A stretch of DNA of 60,400 nucleotides from Heliocybe sulcata (taxonomy: Eukaryota; Basidiomycota; Agaricomycetes; Gloeophyllales; Gloeophyllaceae), in contig ML213511.1 of NCBI GenBank assembly GCA_004369045.1, positions 1,105,461-1,165,860 of the forward strand, written 5' to 3'. The position numbers were made by a program, and so were the translations under genes. Under the pieces are notes generated by a model that saw only the letters and a list, made by a program, of their open reading frames with translations, searched no databases and was not told where the DNA came from. This document shows, piece after piece, positions 1 through 11,184 of the stretch; positions within the stretch are counted from its first letter, which is position 1; each line of letters starts with the position of its first letter.

Positions 1-1437
1 ATATAACATTTTTATTATCTCTATACATATACCTGGCCTCGTCAGGAAGACAGTAGTCGATAATTTTGAAGTGAGTATGAGGGCTGGTAAGAAAGGCAGC
101 AGAAGTGGACCAATCCGGAATGATGTAGGTGTATTTTTTTATAACGTTTATGTGGTAAGCGGCCCTGGAAGTAGGGCGGTTGCCACCACCCAGTTCAGTA
201 TGGACATTGTCACTGGACCGATGCTGTGATTTTCGACATTTCATCCTTCCGGTTAGAATCTTATATACTCTCATAGGTCCATTATGGCTAATAAAAGCCC
301 AAGCCCAATAACCCAGAACCAGGCATATATAAAGGATGATGACCCGTAACGGGCGACACAATGAATATGTAACCAATTCGGTCAAAATTTTTATATACTC
401 CAATTGGAGCCAGGACAAGCCTTTAATTTGCTTGGATTCAAGCCAGGACAATGCCTGTAACACAACCCGGTACGCCAACATAATAATCGAGTAAGAGTCT
501 GATAGCAATCTGCACCAGAGATAGAGGTAGCAAAGAGTCAAGATGTTCTTGATGGGGACCAAATACCGCAACATCCGCTAACGCCGCAATTGCCATACAT
601 ATCATAACTATGCAGTTGACACCTCCCAATGGGGCATAGTTCACATGGTCAATCAACATTATTAGAATGTGTTTAGAACATGGCGGCTACCGTACAAGTG
701 CTTCTAAGACAATAAGGGTATCACTTATTGCCAAGCTAGGGTGTGACAGGTAGGATAGAGAGAAGAAAGAGAAGTGTCAGTTCTCAGAGAGAAAAGGTGG
801 GATTGTGGCCGAAGGCCGAATCCTACAAGTGAGAGAAAGATGGACAGGAAATCGACGCAACACACTGCTGGGTACGAGTTCGCGGGGTTGGGGAATGGTG
901 CCGAGAAGCTGGTGTTGTGAAGCCACAATCAGATGGCAGCCAGCCAATCACCAGCCGCGCCCAGACTCTGAGCGTGTCGGGTGGACTACACGCCGGAGTG
1001 GGCTAAAGCCAAAATCACGGGCTACACCTAACATACTAGGCATGACAGGGCTGAAGGTGGGCGGGACAAAAAAGCTGACTCTGAGCCCAGCGAACGGGTG
1101 AGGGCGAGGAAGAGAAAAGAGCAGAGCGCTGACACATGGCACTGAGCTCCTAAAGAAAGAGAAAAGAAGCAGCATGCCACGTGGCACGCACGAGCTCAGC
1201 CCGGGCGGTCTCCTGTCCCGCCCAGCTTGGCTAAGCACAAGCTCAAGCCGCTTGTACCTCACGTCGAGCTTGCTTGGCATTTAGTAGCATAAAGTCACTA
1301 AGAAGTTAATGCTTATATATTTGTCAATTTATACTGATTTTATCCATCCTAGTCGGTGGACTGATGAGTTCCGTATATGCCGGACTCTTACCATATATGG
1401 ATTACATAACGGATTATATGACGCAATTGGACTTCTA
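1..1437. other. AT-rich flank, no gene recognised
   Basis: Only short open frames without splice support or family resemblance occur here. The stretch from about 900 to 1270 is more GC-rich than its surroundings, but its overlapping frames on both strands look like chance. A short direct repeat (AGCCAGGACAA, near 408 and 444) is visible. I see nothing else supportable. Confidence 0.5.
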
Positions 1438-1604
1438 TAGTTACAATTATTGAGTAGCATGTACGTCATCGACTGCGGATCGCATCATATGTGCCCACAA
1501 TCATCCAACCATTCAAGAACCCGGAATACCAGCTGGAGCAAGCTTAGAATAGTTACAAGGTCACAAAAACGTCTCAAAGGCACCACTGCTGAATGTGGCA
1601 ACTA

Positions 1605-1975
1605 CCATGGTCGAGTTTGAGTATCCGCACCTGGTACCGTATTATAGATAGAATATAGAAATGCATCAAAACAGCCGTTACTTTAAGTGGCGACAATTGT
1701 AGTCGGAGTTTGAATAGTCAAGAACCCGCAATAATAATTCCATAGTAAGACTACAAGAGTCTATCAATATCGTCACGGTCGAGTTTGGTGACCACTTTGA
1801 TCGGAGTTTGAAAATTTATGGCCACTCGTTGCAGCATTATTCAGGAGACGAAGGAGGTAGGAGCGGAGTTTGAATATCAATAAAACCTTCTTAATGCTTT
1901 CCCAATGGTACTTCAAAATTCTATCAAAATTACGCCATTAATTATAATGACCACTACAATCGGAGTTTTAATAAC
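1605..1975 (+). repeat. Subterminal repeat array, TCGGAGTTTGAATA-like
   Basis: Six imperfect copies lie near 1612, 1699, 1781, 1801, 1863 and 1960, irregularly spaced by about 20-100 nt. Several are preceded by GGCGAC or GACCAC and ACAAT. The same composite (GACTACAATCGGAGTTT) recurs at 15000-15016 beyond the last gene of the island. Clustered short repeats just inside the ends are typical of transposase-binding subterminal sites, which is the inferred role here. Confidence 0.6.
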
Positions 1976-2089
1976 CACACATATTCCCTAAGGAGGCTAC
2001 AAACGAGCATCAACGTCGCTGTCTGCAGCTAAGACCACCATTCAATATATCTTATTGGCAGTAATAAACAACAAATTGCTGCGACATTA

Positions 2090-5078
2090 TCATTCAACTA
2101 CAGGACTCGTTATGACGACCACCCACTGCAAGTTCAAGCTAAGGACAGGATCCGGCCCCTGCACGTCCTTGGTTGGCTTCCACCTTGTGACTGTATAACC
2201 AACCATGACCGTAGATCCACCAGGAACCTCTGCCGTGAACTCAGGCAGACCAACTTGATCCACTTCTGCCAGTTGAGCGGACGGTCGACAACACCCAGGC
2301 GTGCATCATAAATAGGTACTATTACCTTATCAATATATGAGAACGACATAACCATAGTCTCACTCACCTTTGTCATTGAGGTCAAGCGTGCGATTGACCT
2401 GGCTCTTGGCAGGGGAGGAAGGAGGTCTGGCATTCTTGGAAGGACTGAATAGCGATGGACGTGAACCAGGAGTCGAGGGGCCTGCAGTATCTGATTTGTT
2501 TGTTTGTAAGAAATCACAATAAAATATGAATAAATACGTACTGAAGGATGCGCCGCTGCTGGTGCCGAACTGAATCGCATCACCATCCATGCGAGCCACT
2601 AGATGTTCAGTTTGATCATATACAGACCCGACAACGCTCAACCACCTCTGCCACTCGAATGTATAAAATACCCCAGATAAGTATTTGAACAAGAACCCGC
2701 TGCGCTCTACCGGATTCTTCAAATAACATTCCCTTACCGCCACCACAGAGGTACAGATAACCGGACTGTCCTCTTTCAGGACAGCAATAGCCGACTCCTT
2801 CTGAGACGTGACATGAAGTACGTCCGGAGAGATCCGGGAGAGGTTGACGACGGTCTGGCCTTTCTGCTGGAAGCAGATGGATGCCTTGATAAATCTAAAT
2901 ATAAAATTTAGCATTACATACTATCACAGCATCAAGGATGAACGTACTCCAAGTCCTTCTTAACATGCGGACAGATCGGATCGTCCGAACTGTTGGGCAG
3001 AGGTATGTTGCATGGAGCATAGACTTGGTGACACTGGAGGTGATACTTGAGGCTTCCGAACAGGACGTTACCCATTGCACGGCTGCCGAACTCCCTGTAG
3101 GAGTGCATATCGACCCAACTGCTAGAAGATTAATAAATAATAACATTTAATATAGCTGTCCACTTACTATCTGAGTGCTGGGAGGTCCTTATACGTCTTG
3201 GTCAGGGCCGGGTCCTCAAACTGCTTGAACAGGTCAGGATCTGGGGGCGGCCTATTCATCGGTCAGTGGACCAATCACATATATTAAATGCTCAATACTC
3301 ACCGCTTGTCTATAACCACACTATTTTTCTTCGCCTTCCGTGATTTGTCGCCAGATTGCCTTACAGCTTATATATGAGTCAAAAGGCAGGCATATACGCA
3401 TAGAGTTACTCATACAACCTTCGGCCGGTCATCGCTATCATCGCTGGTCGTCGCGGGCTTCACAATTCTACTGTAACATCATTTTAGCAACTATCAATTG
3501 AATTTGAGAAGACAAACTTACACTGGACAGGGACGGTCATCATCCTCTTCATTCTCTTCATCGTCGTCACTCTCTCTGCCACTACCAACACTAGGGTCTT
3601 GTTGCTCTTCTTCATCCCCTTCCTCCTGGACGTTCTCGCTGTCCTCGCCGCCGCCCTCCACCACATCGGCCAGGTTGCTGTTGTCTTCGACCGAATCTTC
3701 CTCTTCATCCTGATCTACGTCATTAGATTGCACAGGTGAACTCTCCGGTGCCAGAGATCTAGTAAAGGTAGTGAAAATCAATAGAGATGTCACATCAATA
3801 TAAGAAAGTAACGTACTTGACTTTGACGACGCGACTTGTCTTGACATCCACTTTTTGACGCTTGACTACCGGTCTACATCAAAATATTAACGAAACAATA
3901 CTGAAAAATTAATAAGGAAGTTGAACCTACTTGCGTGTCGGAGAAGGCACGTTTGATTGACTAGGAAATAAATTAAGGGAATCAGCAGAACACGTATAGC
4001 TTATAACAACATACCTGGCAGGAGCAGGTGCGGAAGCTTGAGTGTCTTCATCGGATCCTGGAATGCGGTGCTTGTTGCCAGGAATCATTCTAAAATACAT
4101 ATTAGATATCAAATAATTCGGGATCATGGCTGAATAGATCTTACATCTTGTCCTTCACTGGCGTGACGGGGGGTATCTTGTTTTTCTTGGCACCCAGGGA
4201 CTCAGCTACCAGCTCGGCTGCTGTAGGCATATCGCTTACAATCCCTCAGACGTCAGAAACAACCACCCAAAGAGTATGATAGACTGCAGACCTGGTATCA
4301 TCATCTGAATCAGACCCGATACTTATAACATCAGCAGTATTGGCAGTGGGTCCCTCATCCCCAGAATCCCTAAATGTCGGACCAGACTTTTGGATGGCTT
4401 TCCTATATGATACTATAAGAATAATAATAACAATAATAATAGCAGAACGTACCGTTCCTTTGTAGTAGAAGTCTTAGCCTTTCTATCTGACTCTGCCGCC
4501 ACACCCTCCTTAGGCTTGGCAACACTGCAATCGTCAACAAGATTAACATACCTTCAGTGACTGAATAAGATATGCTCGGACTTACGGTTTCTTGGCAGTA
4601 ACTCGCTGTTTCCCCACCTTACGTGCAGCAGCTCGGCCGGTACCAGTGCGACTACTACAGATACCATTCAACCAAAATAGGAAACATATTTCAAGAACCG
4701 CTTACCTCACTGTTAATGCTGAGGTGCTTCCACCGGCAATCCCAGCGTCCTCAGCTCCTTCGGAGTCTCCAGGTATTGCAGTCATACTGAGCATAAATTC
4801 AGCCATCATGAAAAACAAAGACAAGATATATATATAAAGAAATACGCACATAGTTGAAGCGGTGATTTCTACAGGACTATCAGCCGTCGGGTGAGCAAGG
4901 GCAGGTACTGTATATGATAGAACAAAGACATACCTTCCCAAACGTTTGCTTGGTACAGCCTTACATCCCGATTTCCTAAGCACAGATACCATAAATAATC
5001 TACAACCTGTTAACGACGGCGAGAAATATACCTGGTTGGGGTTTCCTGTTCCGAGGGGCGTCCCGCCATACTGTCCAT
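2090..5078 (-). CDS. Intron-rich TE-associated protein, acidic N-terminal half, conserved C-terminal domain
   Basis: The start ATG at 5078 opens a chain of small exons joined by GT-AG introns of about 50 nt. The first exons read MDSMAGRPSEQETPTR, then KSGCKAVPSKRLGR. The N-terminal half is Lys/Ser/Pro-rich with acidic tracts, mainly around 3520-3770 (DEEEDS, EEGDEEEQQD, EEDDD), and suggests a nuclear, disordered tail. The C-terminal half, from about 3250 to the stop at 2090, is ordered. It contains a WVDMHSYREFGSRAMG stretch, then GQTVVNLSRISPDVLHVTS, and ends in a hydrophobic beta-like segment (VMVGYTV, LSLNLQWVVV). I recall similar proteins repeated in mushroom genomes, but I cannot name a domain. 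The splice around 2300 is the least certain. The gene diverges from the 5747-6981 gene. Confidence 0.7.
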
Positions 5079-5746
5079 AGTTTTCGGCCCACTAGTTATA
5101 TACCAAGTCGAGACGAAGCTCTAGAACCGGTCCTGCCCCACATGCATACCGTATCATAGATGAAAGAAGCGAATGGGATAGCCGGTATCGATACCATCAA
5201 TATTGGCGGTTTGTAGAGAGGAAATTGGTGTTCACAAGTGAGAATGAACAATGACTGCACTTTAGATTAATCACCATAAAATCAACGTAACATGGTAATA
5301 CCTGAAGAGAGATTCCAAGTGCAGAGAAAAACAAGAGGGCGACAGCCATAGGTTAGCGTATGAATCCACTCCATGTCCATTGATAAACGGTCACCGGAAC
5401 TTGAACTGGAATAAGAATTAACCGTTATACAACCGGAAAGCCAAGTTCCGAGCCGCAAAGCTGACTGTAGCGATGGAAGACTCAACTGAATTAGCAGGAA
5501 AGCACCATAGAGATGGGAGAGCTCGATAATGGATATCAAATAGTATGTCCAGCCCCACACACTGACCGACAAAAACTGGACGAGCAGTCTCACAACTCGC
5601 ATAATAATGTCGGACAAAGCATGGGTCAGAAATAGGGAAAGAGATTAGTCATGAATGAGGTACCTCGTAACGTTCATACACGCTTTATGCCAGTCCACCC
5701 TCTTTCCTGCTTCCTCTTGCGCATCGCATAAGCACACCCAGAGACA
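5079..5746. other. Divergent intergenic region between two island genes
   Basis: This 0.67-kb gap lies between two genes transcribed outward, so it probably carries both promoters. Open frames in it have no splice or family support. I did not recognise a specific promoter element. Confidence 0.4.
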
Positions 5747-6981
5747 ATGGAGGCGACCGAAACAGCGAGAGCAAGTATGTGGAACACTGAAGAGCAGACC
5801 ACAGTCAAATCTAACCTGACCCCGCCAGAAAATAGCATAGTTCAATGGATCGAGCGTTTTGAGAAGCAAGACGATACCAAGTGGCACATGCTCACAGCGG
5901 TGGCGGAGAAGGTCAGACACAACTCAGCCCATGCGTAGCATATCTGACCCTTCATACAGCCAGACACTATCCGCTTAGGGACCGTCTTGCCTAATAATCC
6001 GTCAAACCCCAGGGTTCAAATCCTCACCTTTCATCCAAAGGAGGACGGCAGCTACGAAGAATTCAACCTCAGAGCCGTAGGAATGCTATGTGCCAAAGAC
6101 CTACCTCCTCAACTAGAACCAATCAAGTAAGTATGCGGTTACGACATAGAAGTTCAATACATACTGGCCATAGTTTCAAGCATGCGTACAAGAAACAGTT
6201 CCTAACCCAGAGTGTCAAGATATCAGGTCTATCATCCGAGCCGTTCCAGCGAATTCTGCAAGGAATAGCCGTCATCCATCAGCATATGTCACGTTCATTC
6301 AAGGACGGCACCATGCAAGACTGGACTCCATCTGAATTCCAAGGCCATCCTACCATCGACGTTGCCAGTCGCTACTTCACCCCTACTCGGGACTTAGGTA
6401 TCTTGCTCCGTGTTCCATTCGATAGCCGTGTGGATCCGAAGAAAATACTAACTAGACTGGTCGACGACAAATGGGTACATACCCCAGACAATGTCGTGGA
6501 GTACTGCCAAGTCATTCGGAATGAGGACGGAAAACTGAAGTACGTCGATGACAATTACCGGTTTCAATAATAATGCTAACTGGAATTAGGTATGTAAACT
6601 GTGATCCCGCAGTCTTCAGGATAGGCGACATTGTGGAAGCCGATATCGGCTTTATTGTGATACCGATAGCTTCCAACCAGGTCAGATTAAGCCTGATGCT
6701 GCGCTCACTATCGCTATTGGATACTACATATTCAGACGTAAGTATATTAATCATGTACGAACTCATAAGCATACTGACTTCAACAGAGTGCATCCATCCC
6801 GCTCCAAGTTATGCCGGCAGGCAGACCGCTTCTCCCAATCAAACGCACCAGTCGTGCGGACGATGACCAGCTTGGAGAAACTAGACGCCAGCTTGCCCGA
6901 CTTCACTTACAAGAAGACCGGATGGATACCGATTTTGAGGCACGTAATCGAGATGTGGGTGATAGCCAAAAGCGTGACTAG
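5747..6981 (+). CDS. 346-aa conserved hypothetical, TE-associated mushroom family
   Basis: Five exons (5747-5911, 5960-6126, 6174-6539, 6590-6737, 6787-6981) join to 1041 nt without an internal stop, which supports an intact gene. The start MEATETARASMW follows a purine-rich leader. After a short hydrophilic start come FHPKEDGSYEEFNLRAVGML, then a domain with DDKWVHTPDNVVEYCQV, then FRIGDIVEADIGFIVIP and RLSLMLRSLSLLD, a beta-strand pattern like a small barrel. The last 60 residues are charged. I recall the DKWVHTPDN...FRIGDIVE combination from many uncharacterised, multi-copy Agaricomycete proteins, which fits a transposon passenger. No catalytic motif is visible and no function is assigned. 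It is divergent from the 2090-5078 gene. Confidence 0.75.
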
Positions 6982-7619
6982 TGTACGGTGCATAATCATG
7001 TCCTACCAGTAAATACGTAGCATTTGAGATCGCTCTCTCAGCCTTGCTCCGGAACTCCAAATATCGAAATCGATTGGCACGTAATCGAGTTATGCCTTGC
7101 CATTCAGAAGAGACCGAATGCCAAATAAGAAAGCATGGAACCAAATAAGTAGACAGCAGACAAAGGTGGAAGACTCGGAAAGCTGAAGCTCCTTAGTTAG
7201 AGAAGATGGACTCTAGAATACGAACTTCGAGGGAAGCGCAGCGATGGCAACCTGTAATCTATTAATAGATCTCAAACAAGATTCTTCAGAACTGCGGCAA
7301 AATCCAAAAAGTCGTGGCTGTGTGGATCAGCATACCCAACATGCTACTGACCTCGCAGTTATCAGCGAGCCAATCGTGTGAAGCATCTACCAGTTAGAAG
7401 AGTTAAAATTGTATGGACGTGGGTACCAGCCAGTGTATTTTAATACAATAAAGTCATGTTTTGGGGACGCAAATCCTATACAGATTGCCAAAAAGATAGG
7501 GGATTACTAAGAAGGGAAACCATGATGCACATGCAGTGTGAGAATTACAGAAAGCACTCTGGAAGTGCGTCATAGCTGGGCTTCACAACACTTGGTTAAA
7601 CTAAGGACATTCTTGCAGT

Positions 7620-8135
7620 CATCCCTTCCTTCCACACGGTGTTCTTTCCACTATCGTCCGCATGCTGTCACAGTTGTCTGTGTTCCGCAGATTCCCGCAT
7701 CAAATTCCGCGAACTGCTGGTACTGTGATCTTCGGCACTGCTTTCCGCATAACCCGCAGACTTTTATATATTTCTGCCATCACCCCAGGCTTCCCCACCA
7801 CTGCCGCTATCATTTCCACCACTTTCCGCACACTCCCGCAACTACCCCAGTACGTTCCGCAAGTATTTACAGTCATTTTTGATTTCCACACCACCACCTT
7901 TGTTTCCCCCCATCTTCCGCATATTCCTGCATCAAATTCCGCAAACTGCTGGTAGTGTGGTCTTCCGCACTGCCTTCCGCATTTGATTTGCTCTTTTCAA
8001 CCACTGCTAATATTATTCACACAATTTTTCGTCTACTACCTTCTGACTTACTCCATTGCTTCCACGACCTTCCACACGTTTCCGCAGTCATCTGCCTATT
8101 TTCCGCATAACTCCCTCCACTTGTTCCCGCTACAA
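7620..8135 (+). repeat. TTCCGCA-rich degenerate array
   Basis: About eleven copies of TTCCGCA or TTCCGCG, plus TTCCACA variants, fall in roughly 500 nt. Two longer blocks, 7683-7760 and 7914-7990, are about 72-nt direct repeats at roughly 85% identity (both contain GCATCAAATTCCGC and AACTGCTGGTA). The strand is pyrimidine-rich. It lies between the 3' ends of two convergent genes, so a terminator or structural role is possible but unproven. Confidence 0.65.
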
Positions 8136-8226
8136 GAAAACTGAGAAAACGCACAACCACATGATCTCACCAACTAGGTCTTATTTCTATCTATTGTACA
8201 ATAGGTATAATTGCAAGAGTATATTT

Positions 8227-9909
8227 TTAAACAGTTGATCCTGCATTCTCCATCTTTCCCTCCAGTTCTCCTTCAACAGGCTCGGTCTGCACGCCTACAT
8301 CAATCTGCTGCAAGGTCGATGGGTCACCATTGTAGTCCCATCTATCCAGCTGTGCCTTCAGTGAGTCGACCACTCTCCGCAATTCCCCAAAGTCGGAAAG
8401 AATGAAATTCATACTGCTCTCCACCGGACCTCTGCTTTCATGCATCTCCTGAAGGGACACGTGTATCTTATCCAACATGGCTGACATGCGAATATTTTCA
8501 CCCTCAAGTCTATCCGCATAGTCTTCATTGTTGGTCGCAGTCTGCTGAATGTCATTGAGACGCGCCTCCACGGTGGATAACCTGGCCTCATCATTAGCGA
8601 GATGAGCCTCGTAAAACGCAAAGCGGCCTGGTGAGTAGTAGTTAGAAAGCAAAAGGAGGAGCCATACGCAACACTACTCACTGTCCGGAGCTACATGTAC
8701 CCCTATCGGAACTCCAGAGATCAGCGGGGACGAAGAGGTGGCACCTGACATCTCTATCGTTCCAAGAAGAGTCCGGGAGGTCACGGAGTCGTACACCTTC
8801 TCACCGGCATTGGGTTGCAAGGGTAGTACTGTAAGTAAATGTTAGATAAATCATGAAAAGAATATAATATGATGGACAAACCGGACGGGTCAACACGCGG
8901 CATCTTGGAAGTGCGATCCTCCACAGGCATCTCAGACTGTCTCTTGACAGCACTACGCAACCGGTTAGACATTCCGGAGGACTCAGGGGCCACACCAACG
9001 CTATCCGATTTCGATCCCGCAACATGCACATCGGATCGCGTACCAGACGTGGTCTCTGCCTTCCCTGAAGACCCGGCCATATCATCCTGGTCTGACGACA
9101 CCGGCGCAGCGGTCCCTTCAGCCTTCCACTTTCCTTTATCCTTCTCCGTCTCCTCTCTGGATTCAGCGTGCCTGATGCGCGTCTTGGCCAAACTGCACTT
9201 GCGCTTGGAAGTTCCGCACTCGATGCATGCAGTGCCTGCTTTCTGCCCGACGGTGTATGAACATGCGATGCCTTTGCCAGCGCACTCAGAGCACTGAAGT
9301 GAAGTGCACTCAGAGATCCGAGAAAAGCCCTACATAGGAAAAGACGTACCGGTACAGCCTGGGTGACCAGCACTGTTGGGTCCCTTTCCGCCACCTTTTC
9401 CTTCCGCAACTTACGAGAACTCCCATTTTTCTTCCCCAAATGCTGACTTTCCCCAACATCTGCATCCGACCCAAGCTTCGCTTCTGGCCCAGGTTTCTCT
9501 TCCGGCCCAGGTTTCTCTTCCTTGTGTGCCGCAAGAAGAGACCATGGCGTCCAAGGCAAGTCGGCGAGCGGCCCGTCATGCATCGCAAACACAAGTAGCC
9601 GAGGAAGTAACTCCTCGCAATCATACACAAACTGGGCCTTCAAGACATTATCGGCGGACTCTGGCTGTAATACACAAATGTTACCGAGATCAAACTCTTG
9701 GAAAATAAACTCACCAGTACATCCGCAAGAGCGGAAAGTGCATCGACTACAGATGCCTCTCTATTGTTGTACCTACGGGCGATGACCTTGATTTCCGAGC
9801 GTATTGGGTCAGCCAGATCAACCATTGCGCACGAGACAATAATTCCGGAAGCCAAAGAAGCCACAAAGTTGCAGTGTGATCGACAAGATCTAGCTGAGCG
9901 GTCCTTCAT
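8227..9909 (-). CDS. Cys-cluster and coiled-coil protein of the island
   Basis: Minus-strand exons can be chained in frame. The first (9909 to about 9715) ends in VVDALSALADV. The next holds a Lys/Pro repeat (EEKPGPEEKPGPEAK) and KNGSSRKLRKEKVAERDP. The next opens with a Cys-rich module, CTSLQCSECAGKGIAC, then CIECGTSKRKC, i.e. two CxxCx(6)C-like halves that could bind zinc. Ser/Thr-rich linkers follow, then a final exon with heptad-like LSTVEARLNDIQQ and LRRVVDSLKAQLDRW, a predicted coiled coil, ending at 8227. I recall similar Cys pairs in uncharacterised Agaricomycete proteins. A DNA- or protein-binding accessory role for the element is inferred. The N-terminal start is the weakest part. 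Confidence 0.65.
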
Positions 9910-11184
9910 AGGGCCGCATTAGGATAAGATTGTAGCGGAGTTGGAAAATGTGGCGTGCACCTGCCACTGACTCACCGACTTTTCATGAACAACTTCCCAG
10001 TGATTTTGCCAGCCACAGTAAAACAAACTACTACCAACATGTACACCCAAACTTACGGTGGGCACAGCGACATACGAGGTTAGCGGGCTCATAGAGCGAT
10101 CCAGCCAGATGGTTCGGCAAAACCCGGCGGGAGCGCGGCGCGACAAAAACGAAATGAACTGCATCCAATCTGCTGACGCTAGACAGGGGTATTGAGCGAA
10201 CACACCAATATCAGAATACGCGCGGGTTTATCGAGCGAACATGCCAACATCAAAACACAAGTGTGATTGCAAGTATCAATCGCCTGACCTGAATCAAGAG
10301 CCAGGAACCGACATATATATGTTATTCTTGACAGGAAGCCACCCAAAACCAATAGGACCTATGACGCATTTCATACTTATAGATTGTAATTTTCAACTCC
10401 TGACTACGTCATTACAGATTTCAAGCTGCAAAGAGCAGTAATCAAAGACCGACAGAATCTCGATCCAGATCTGGAACCATCAATTGATCGAGAAGCACAG
10501 CCGCCCGACCTGAACAACGGTACGCACGAAGTAACTCATACCGTCTGACCGAAATACTGGTACCGAATACAACAAGAAGAACCTGAAAACAACATAGTAA
10601 GTGTTGTCACTAGTCATTACCAGGGCTACTAGAAGCATTAATAAACCAATACGACATTGACACACGAATAACACTAAAGAATGATCGAAAGAGCCACTCA
10701 ACCGAAACAACGGTACGCTCATGGTGAAACATACCACCCGGATACTATGTAACGGCTGCGGCCTGAAGATATACCAGGCACGACACCAGATATACTGATT
10801 AGAACTGCTGTACGAGGTATGCAACATCCATATATAACGGTTACAAACTTGATAACAGTTCGGTCAAAAATCCATAGACACGACATGATGCCGCAAGGCA
10901 CCAACTTCGAGGATGATATGATTCTAGAAGATATTACCTTCGTCCTCACTGACCATCGGTCTGTCGGCATGACAAACCCGATTTCTGCAATCTGCATACC
11001 GCGCGGACCCGGACTCAACATAGAAGGAAAACTACCCCTCCTCACCGGATACCGGATATCCGCAGATCCCGACTAGGTCTCATACGCACAATCCCCCATC
11101 CCCTCCCCCTCCAACGCCCGCCCCCTCACCTGTTATTGACCGCATACACGACACTGGAACTGTACGGCTCTTGACGAATCGATA
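9910..11184. other. Unresolved stretch upstream of the TET/JBP gene
   Basis: Several short open segments flanked by plausible splice sites lie on the plus strand, for example one ending in DREAQPPDLNN near 10515 and one from 10819 to 11076 with DDMILEDITFVLTDHRSVG. They could be 5' exons of the dioxygenase gene or of a separate small gene, but I could not join them in one frame. No other signal was recognised. Confidence 0.35.

Noticed and set aside
1355-1400. CTGATGAG core resembling a hammerhead ribozyme
   Set aside because: The required GAAA after stem II is missing (TCTTA instead) and the stem has mismatches.
2938-3713. Plus-strand open frames with Ser-rich products (for example 3498-3713)
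   Set aside because: They are antisense shadows of the acidic, spliced minus-strand gene 2090-5078.
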